From the NCBI GenBank assembly GCA_022497155.1, contig MU385736.1:124001-188000 (forward strand): 64,000 bases of DNA, written 5' to 3'. The notes below the pieces were generated by a model that saw only the letters and a program-made list of their open reading frames with translations, made no database searches and had not been told where the DNA came from. Made by a program: the position numbers and the translations under genes. Source of the stretch: Whalleya microplaca. Taxonomy: Eukaryota; Ascomycota; Sordariomycetes; Xylariales; Xylariaceae. Positions 58,102 through 64,000 of this stretch are shown piece after piece. The stretch's first letter is position 1. The number at the start of each line of letters is the position of its first letter.

Positions 58102-58623
58102 ATGTTACCCAGATTCGCACTCCTTTCGGCGCTCGCCATCCCAGCCATGTCAGCAAATCTGTACACGATGACGCGGGGCGCCAAGCATGGCAACAACGCA
58201 TGCGGCGACTCGACTTTCGACACACTAGACCAGGGGGTTCCGGCGCCCGTCCACCAGTGTCGCCCCCTCACCGCGAACTGGGTCAACGGAATGTGGTTAG
58301 GCGCGGGAGGATTTGACAACACGACGACACTGGCGGGCGTCGCCCACAACTTCCCGTACAAGAACTCTCCGTGCTGGTTCGGCATCTCACCGGCGAACCC
58401 CGAGGACGTCGGCAAGCACAAGTGGTTCTACGTCGGCGGTCAGGATGTGCAGGACCTTATGAATGTGGCGCTGCAAGGCCTCAGGGACGACGATACGGTA
58501 CATGCCGGCGGCACTATGCACTGCAAGATCCATGATGATACCGGGGTATGGGAAGACGCCGAGTACGATATCCGTTGGGGCATCTATTCATGCCAGCACC
58601 CTGATGATGAAGGCCACTGTTGA
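58102..58623 (+). CDS. Small secreted cysteine-containing protein
   Basis: Intronless, 173 aa. An N-terminal signal peptide (MLPRFALLSALAIPAMSA, cut near residue 18) leads into a mature protein of about 155 residues with six cysteines (34, 53, 91, 141, 164, 173), an even number suited to three disulfides. It is rich in Gly, Asp and Trp (WVNGMWLGAGGFDN, HKWFYVGGQDVQDL). There is no transmembrane helix and no catalytic motif I recognise. Size, signal peptide and cysteines fit the broad class of fungal small secreted proteins, which includes candidate effectors and wall-associated proteins, but no specific function can be given. Confidence 0.72.
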   Translation: MLPRFALLSALAIPAMSANLYTMTRGAKHGNNACGDSTFDTLDQGVPAPVHQCRPLTANWVNGMWLGAGGFDNTTTLAGVAHNFPYKNSPCWFGISPANPEDVGKHKWFYVGGQDVQDLMNVALQGLRDDDTVHAGGTMHCKIHDDTGVWEDAEYDIRWGIYSCQHPDDEGHC

Positions 58624-59500
58624 TCGCGCGTTGCTTTAGTTCGGCATTGAAAGGAGTATTTCCGGGTTGCTCTGAGATGAACTCTATTGGCAATGCGCCT
58701 TGTCACTGGTATGTATTTCAAATATTCAAATAATATATGAGCGTAAATGTATCGATGAATAGACATTACAATTGGAAAGCATGGGAACAAAATTATTTAA
58801 TGTAAAGTAGGATACAGGATATTAGTAGTTCTATCCATTATGAAGTTAAATATAAAAGCATTACTGCGACGTCAGCTTATGATTTCTGAGTACGAACGAA
58901 GGAGAGCTGAAGTGTCTACAGCGACGGCATCGACACGGAAGACCCCCGCCACCGCCTCTGTGCCTATCCCGACCGTGAAAAAGGGGCGTATGCTGCGCCG
59001 ACTTCTGCGTAACCAAAGCCCTAAGAACGACACTTCACTGTTACACAATCAGGTTGTCACGGGAAGGACTAGCTACGCATGACAAGAAGTTGGTGGAGGT
59101 GGCTTAATTCCGCGAATGGAGTATGGCTTATCACGGTGCCTCTACATCATAAGCCCAATGATGATCCTACTTATGTCAGTCAGCTGGATTACGCACAGAG
59201 AGCTGGCTGGTCTTGTGGACATAACAGACTCGCAGAGTTAATTAGATTATATTCATTCTGCTGAAGTAAATTATCTCATTAACGAGACGTTCCGAACGAT
59301 TACTTTTTCTATCAGTCCAACTAGTCTATGTAATGTCTATCCAGGGTCGATGTGAACCCTCGTAAAAATAACCAAATGCGCAATCGGCGCTTCGCTTCGT
59401 GCATGTGCGTAAGTACGTTTTCTCTATTACCCTTTCTATTACAGGATATCAATTTAATTTCGTACAGTCATGTCTTTTGCTTCCTTTCGCTCTTCATACA
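58624..59500. other. Spacer of 0.9 kb with weak ORFs
   Basis: 3' flanks of the secreted protein and the ABC transporter. An 80-codon ATG frame at 58840-59082 (+; basic, Ser/Thr-rich) has no recognisable family and is probably not a gene. Confidence 0.4.
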
Positions 59501-62500
59501 TCATCTGCGGTTGAAGTTCAGGAATCGGCCCTGAAGTTTACGTTAGTATTCAAGTTGATTATGTGTCTAAGGAGAAGGCGACAGGGGTAAAACTTACCGC
59601 AGCGAACAGAATAATCAAGTTACTGCCAACGAAGGCCAGGAAGATACCCAGATCTCTCCAACGGCTGTTGAAGGTAAATCCTAGAGGCTCGTAGAACTGA
59701 TTGCCGACCTTGTAGGCGCAGTACTGGCAAGCGCTTGTCGCGTTATCGGCAAGGTAGCCGAGGCCACCGGCATCAAAGAAGTCCTTCATGTACTCGCCGC
59801 AGGTCTGGCCGTCGGGCGCGGAGAACATGTTCATTTCCTGCGGCGTGCAGTTCACCTTAAGATCGTCTAGGGCGGTGGTGACAGTGCCGCCGATCAGACG
59901 CGTGAAAGGGTCGAGCTGGTACAGCCACGCGCGCCAGAACCCCGGCATCTGAGGCGCAGGGATCGTGACACCGCAGAACAGAGCAAAGGTGATAACGATG
60001 AACGGATCGAACTGGCTGGAGACGAACGCAGACGGCGAAATAGCGGCAAGGACCTGGCCCAAGGTAACGGCAAAGAGCTCGGTGATCAATACCATGAAGT
60101 ATTGGTAGCCGGCACGGGTGGACTCCGTCTGGAAGCCGGGAACGTAGTAGAGGGGCAGGAAAAAGACGACGGAGCAAAGAACCGAGTATGGTAGCTCGGC
60201 GACGACCATGGCGAGGGTGAATGTGAACGTGCTGTACATCTTGCTCAATTGCTCACGGAAGAAGATGGCTCTCTTAACGACGAACATAACCTCGACTTGA
60301 GGCATGAGCAAGGCAGGCAACACAGTAATCTGAAACATGACGAAGACCTTGTACTGTAGCGAGGACCGCGAGTCGTCGAGGCGAAGATATGTCAACCCGG
60401 TCAGGACGGAAATAGCGACGTGATTGAAAATACGTGTGAAGAGGTAGTTCGGCGAGCGCCAGAACGCAATGTTCGTGCGCCTAATGACGACTTTAAGCTG
60501 ATGCAATAAGGGCGACGCATATTCTCGTTGCATCGACTTGTCAATGTGTGAGGCAGCTTCTTTGCGGGTTTCTTTGAACTGGGAGATAGTGTCCTTGGCA
60601 TTAGCAAGTTCTGGGCTGTCAGCCCAGATATCTGCCCAGTCCCGGTTGCCTATACGGGGGCTGCTTCCAGCACCAATAGCCTCAAGCATGAATTCAGCAA
60701 TGTTATCCGATGGACCGGCAACGGCGCCATGTCGCGCCAGGTAATCTCGGAGGACGTGGGCATCCTTGCCGATATCGCCGAAGTATACGCACCGACCGCC
60801 CCTCTGTAGCAGGAGTAGTCGATCAAAGTTCTCGAAAAGGGCGGCATTCGGCTGATGAATCGTGCACAGAATGGCCTGTCCAGCCGCTGCAAGCTTCTTT
60901 AAGAAACGGACAATGTTGAATGCACTTTGACTGTCGAGTCCCGAGGTTGGCTCGTCCAAGAACAGCAGGAGTTGGGGCTTAGCAGCCAGTTCGACACCAA
61001 TTGTCACACGCTTGCGTTGTTCGACCGTAAGGCCCGCCTCGGGCGTTCCAATGATGCAGTCTGCAATATACTCCATTTCCAATAGCGCGATGATCTCCTC
61101 AACATAAGTGTACTTCTCCTCTTGGGGCGTTTCGATTGGCTGTCGCAGATCAGCAGAGAATCGCAAGGCCTCTCGGACTGTCTGCGTAGGGTCGTGCATG
61201 TCGAGTTGCTCTGCATACGAGGTTGACCTTTGGAACTCTTTACCTGGTTTCGCCCCATCCACAAGAACATCACCATGAATCACACCAATGTTCTTTCTTG
61301 CAGCTAAGACGTCGAGCAAGGTAGTCTTTCCCGCGCCAGATGCTCCCATCAGGGCAGTAAGCTGGCCGGGCTTGCAATAGCCGTACACACTGTTAAGCAA
61401 CCGTCGAGTGCCGCCAGGGACGGGGACGTCGTAATTGAGATCCTCCCACGTTAGAATGCTAGAAGACTCAATCTTCAGTGTGCTTCCTTCCTCCTCTTGC
61501 TTCGACCTCTGACGTTGGAGCCGCTTCTCGGTGAGCTTGTCATTAAGTGCTTTTCGCTCAGCATTCGGCTTCGCGAAAACCTTTGCCTGGTTACCGCCCA
61601 TTCCGTACTTAACGAACTCGCCTAGCACGACGTTCATGATAAGGAAGAACACAATGATAGCCATAATGATTCCGAAGTTTCTCCACAAGTCTTTGGGGTT
61701 ATACGCGAAGCCTTGCGTAATGTAGGCAGAACCACTGACCTCTAGACTTCCGGGGGTTGAACCGGCCAGGGTACAAACTTGATGGCTAGCATTAGTGTAG
61801 CTAGGCCCAGAAGGAACCAGAGACTCGGCTGAGCAAGTCAACTCGCTACCGCCAAACTCGTTCGCCATCATACTAGCAAAGGCTAAACCGAGTGCGTTAA
61901 TCCAGAATATCCACCGCAGCCAGACCTGTTGAGATTGGTACTGGATCAGGTAGCCAGACGTCAAAATGAACAAGGTGACAGTGACGACGGCAAATTTGAT
62001 GGCATAATCAAAATCGGGGCTTAGACATCCAATGATACGGAAGTAGAGAGTCATCGCAATGTTGCCGACCAGGATCAGCAGATAAAACGTGAAAAATGCA
62101 CCGGCTGTCCTTGTTAGACCAGTCATGAAGTAGACGATGATGGAGAACACCAAGATTTGAACAGCAGAGAAGGCAGTATCCACGAATATCTGTGCTATCC
62201 ACAAGGCCGACGGCCGATGGAATGCGTAGGCCTTGTGCTTATTCACGATTGGGCGACCAGTCATAGTTGAGCCTAATTCGGAGAACGCCTGAAAGGCATT
62301 GAACAGTAGAGCAATGAACAAGAGACCGCCCTTACTGAAAGCACTGGCCGTGGTCTCCTGCAGTCTCAAGTAAAGAGTCCCCAAAACAATGGCAATAATA
62401 ATTGCTCGGAACCATGAGAGCGAGAGACCCAACTTATCTTGCAGTTTGAGGGCGAATTGGCGTTTCATTAGAGCCCAAACCTGCAGATGGAATCCAACAC

Positions 62501-64000
62501 CGTAGACTGAATGTTTTGCGCCACTTCGTTTGCTCTCACGAACGGCCATACGGAAATCGTCATAGCGGCGTGTTTCGTGTTCAAGATTGGCTTTGTATTC
62601 CGCCATCTCAGTGCTCAATTGCTTAGCGTACTTGGACTTCTCGAATGCGTCAGCTAAAGTATCTGCACTATGCGGCGCATTCTGCGGGGAGTATCCATCC
62701 TGGTAAGCACGCTCGAATTCATCAGTGCAGCCGGTCACGTAATCGGGGGATGTCTGTCGTGGGCGCGGGAGAAAGCCAAGGCCTTCGAAGTAGGATCTTG
62801 CCTCGGTGGCAGGACCGAAGTAGACCTGCTTACCAGAGTCGATGACCAGAACTTTGTCGAATTGCTTGTAGATGTTTTCGGAAGCTTGATATAGAGACAC
62901 GAAAGTCGACGTCTTGTAAAGGTTGGTCTGAATTCGAAGAGACTTGACGAAATCAAGAGCTGTGCTGGCATCAAGACCTCGAGTACTGTTATCCCATGAC
63001 AGAATGCAAGCGCTGGTAATCATCATCTCAGCAATGGAGACACGCTTCCTCTCACCACCGGATACACCACGGACTAGAGCATCACCGACTACAGTTTTTC
63101 TCGTGTGCTCAATGTTGAACATCTTGAGAAGCATTGTAATTACTTCATCTTTGAACTTCCTCTTCGTAGTGCCCGCCGGCAACTTATTGGGGACCTTAGT
63201 ATCGAAAGCAAACCCAAGGGTCTGCTCGACCGTCAATGTCGCATGATGTATATCGTCTTCCTGGTTGTAGACTGCCTCGCCTCGGTATTGCTCAAAGTCC
63301 TTGGCGGTGAATGGCCCATATAAAACATCGCCTGTGACACTGGTATAACCCCACCGCTGATTCGCGATCGACTTTAGGAAGGTTGTACAGCCGGAGCCTG
63401 GCTTTCCGAGAACAAGCACCATTTCACCGGGCTTCACCACTCCTTTGAAGTTATCCAGTAAAGTGACTTCAGTACCCTTCTTCCCCTTTCCAAGTATGTT
63501 CATCAACGGAGTGTAGTAATCGACAAAATCGATGAAGGCATCGGGAAACGTTTGGACGAAGTTGGTAGTGCCGCCCATGCCCTTCACTGTTAACCCATCC
63601 CAATAGACACCGATATGCTTCGGCTTGATCCCTGCCTCCTCTTCGGCGGCCAATCCACCGCGCAAGGCGGCTTCCAAGTCGAATACATCATCTGAGCTTT
63701 CAGATTCAGGCGACGCAATTGTTGCGTGAGCGCCTTTCTCAGGATCCTGATCCTTGCGACTGCTGACACGGCTTGCCCTCGATAACCCGGTCAGTTCTCT
63801 TTGAAGCTCTGCGAAGTCTGCCTCGGCCTGCTCTACCGAGACTCCAGTGTTCGTGCGCGTAAAGCCGCGGGGATTGTTCTGTCTGGCAGTCTCGCGCTGG
63901 TCCTCGAGATTCGTTGTGGCTGTGGAGGCGGACGAGGGTCGCCGGGTGCTCTTAGACGAAGGCGCAGATCTTTGGTCGGGCTGCTGGGATGGTTCCTCCG
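59501..64000 (-). CDS. PDR-type (ABCG) ABC multidrug transporter, N-terminus beyond window
   Basis: The main exon (59598 to >64000) encodes over 1460 residues in the (NBD-TMD)2 order of full-size PDR pumps and remains open at the right edge; the real start is outside. NBD1: Walker A GKPGSGCTT, signature VSGGERKRVS, Walker B ILSWDNSTRGLD. The central membrane domain starts at about YGVGFHLQVWALMKRQF. NBD2: Walker A GASGAGKTT, degenerate signature LTVEQRKRVTIG, Walker B LLLFLDEPTSGLD. The second membrane domain carries the large extracellular loop with QTCGEYM...CQYCAY. The visible N-terminus is Ser/Arg-rich. A GTAAGT within the last helix probably splices to a short exon at 59501-59530 (adding GRFLNFNRR); unspliced reading would stop at 59559. 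Likely role: plasma-membrane drug or metabolite efflux. Confidence 0.92.

Noticed and set aside
59079..59264. 61-codon Trp-rich plus-strand frame
   Set aside because: Short, no family, between convergent genes; probably 3' flank sequence.
1..64000. CRISPR arrays, rRNA genes, bacterial-type operons
   Set aside because: No regularly spaced direct repeats or rRNA-like stretches were seen; genes carry spliceosomal introns and separate promoters, so this is eukaryotic nuclear DNA.

Overview
The window is nuclear DNA from a filamentous ascomycete (Pezizomycotina). Genes are split by short introns of about 50-165 nt with GTRNGT donors. The gene content is typical of moulds: a PDR-type ABC transporter, a ferric reductase, a Kelch membrane protein, BBE-like and Baeyer-Villiger flavoenzymes, a BAHD-like acyltransferase and a SREBP-like bHLH factor. 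Palindromes of the TACCTAGGTA type are scattered between genes. A Sordariomycete is my best guess, but the sequence does not prove the class.

I rebuilt splice structures by eye and checked reading phase across every junction. Layout: 1-1576 (+) 3' part of a BBE-like FAD oxidase. 2638-3747 (-) mitochondrial phosphate carrier. 4335-4702 (-) decayed pseudogene exon. 5682-7464 (+) acyltransferase, convergent with 7893-9411 (-) DMT/EamA transporter. 11347-13593 (-) Kelch protein with signal peptide and membrane anchor. 15959-16819 (+) and 17047-17514 (+) uncharacterised. 18336-19428 (+) BTB-like protein. 20652-22883 (-) Dbf4, divergent from 23839-25377 (+) Icp55. 28136-29676 (-) SREBP-type bHLH protein. 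29677-37851 is an 8 kb gene-poor, repeat-bearing stretch. 37852-38496 (+) DOPA-dioxygenase family. 38996-39385 (-) weak ORF. 40978-43550 (-) ferric reductase. 44635-45797 (-) SDR. 46932-48558 (+) Baeyer-Villiger-type monooxygenase. 49328-50340 (-) second SDR. 52899-53990 (+) adenosine/adenine deaminase. 55253-57653 (+) TET/JBP-like 2-oxoglutarate/Fe(II) dioxygenase. 58102-58623 (+) small secreted Cys-rich protein. 59501-64000 (-) PDR ABC transporter, running off the window.

Functionally there is a housekeeping core: phosphate import into mitochondria, Cdc7-Dbf4 kinase control, mitochondrial N-terminal processing, sterol/hypoxia-type transcription control and purine salvage. This is interleaved with accessory modules. 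The 41-50 kb block (ferric reductase, SDR, BVMO, SDR) looks like a small oxidative catabolic or secondary-metabolite locus. The acyltransferase plus transporter pair could modify and export a metabolite.

The most unusual signals are a standalone TET/JBP-like dioxygenase whose HxD motif forms only after splicing, and a dispersed hairpin in three copies whose stem changes by compensatory substitutions while carrying a tRNA T-arm/B-box-like apical hairpin. Others are a 501-bp MITE with 54-bp inverted repeats and TA flanks, a frameshifted pseudogene, a possible solo LTR, and several long perfect or near-perfect hairpins in intergenic DNA.
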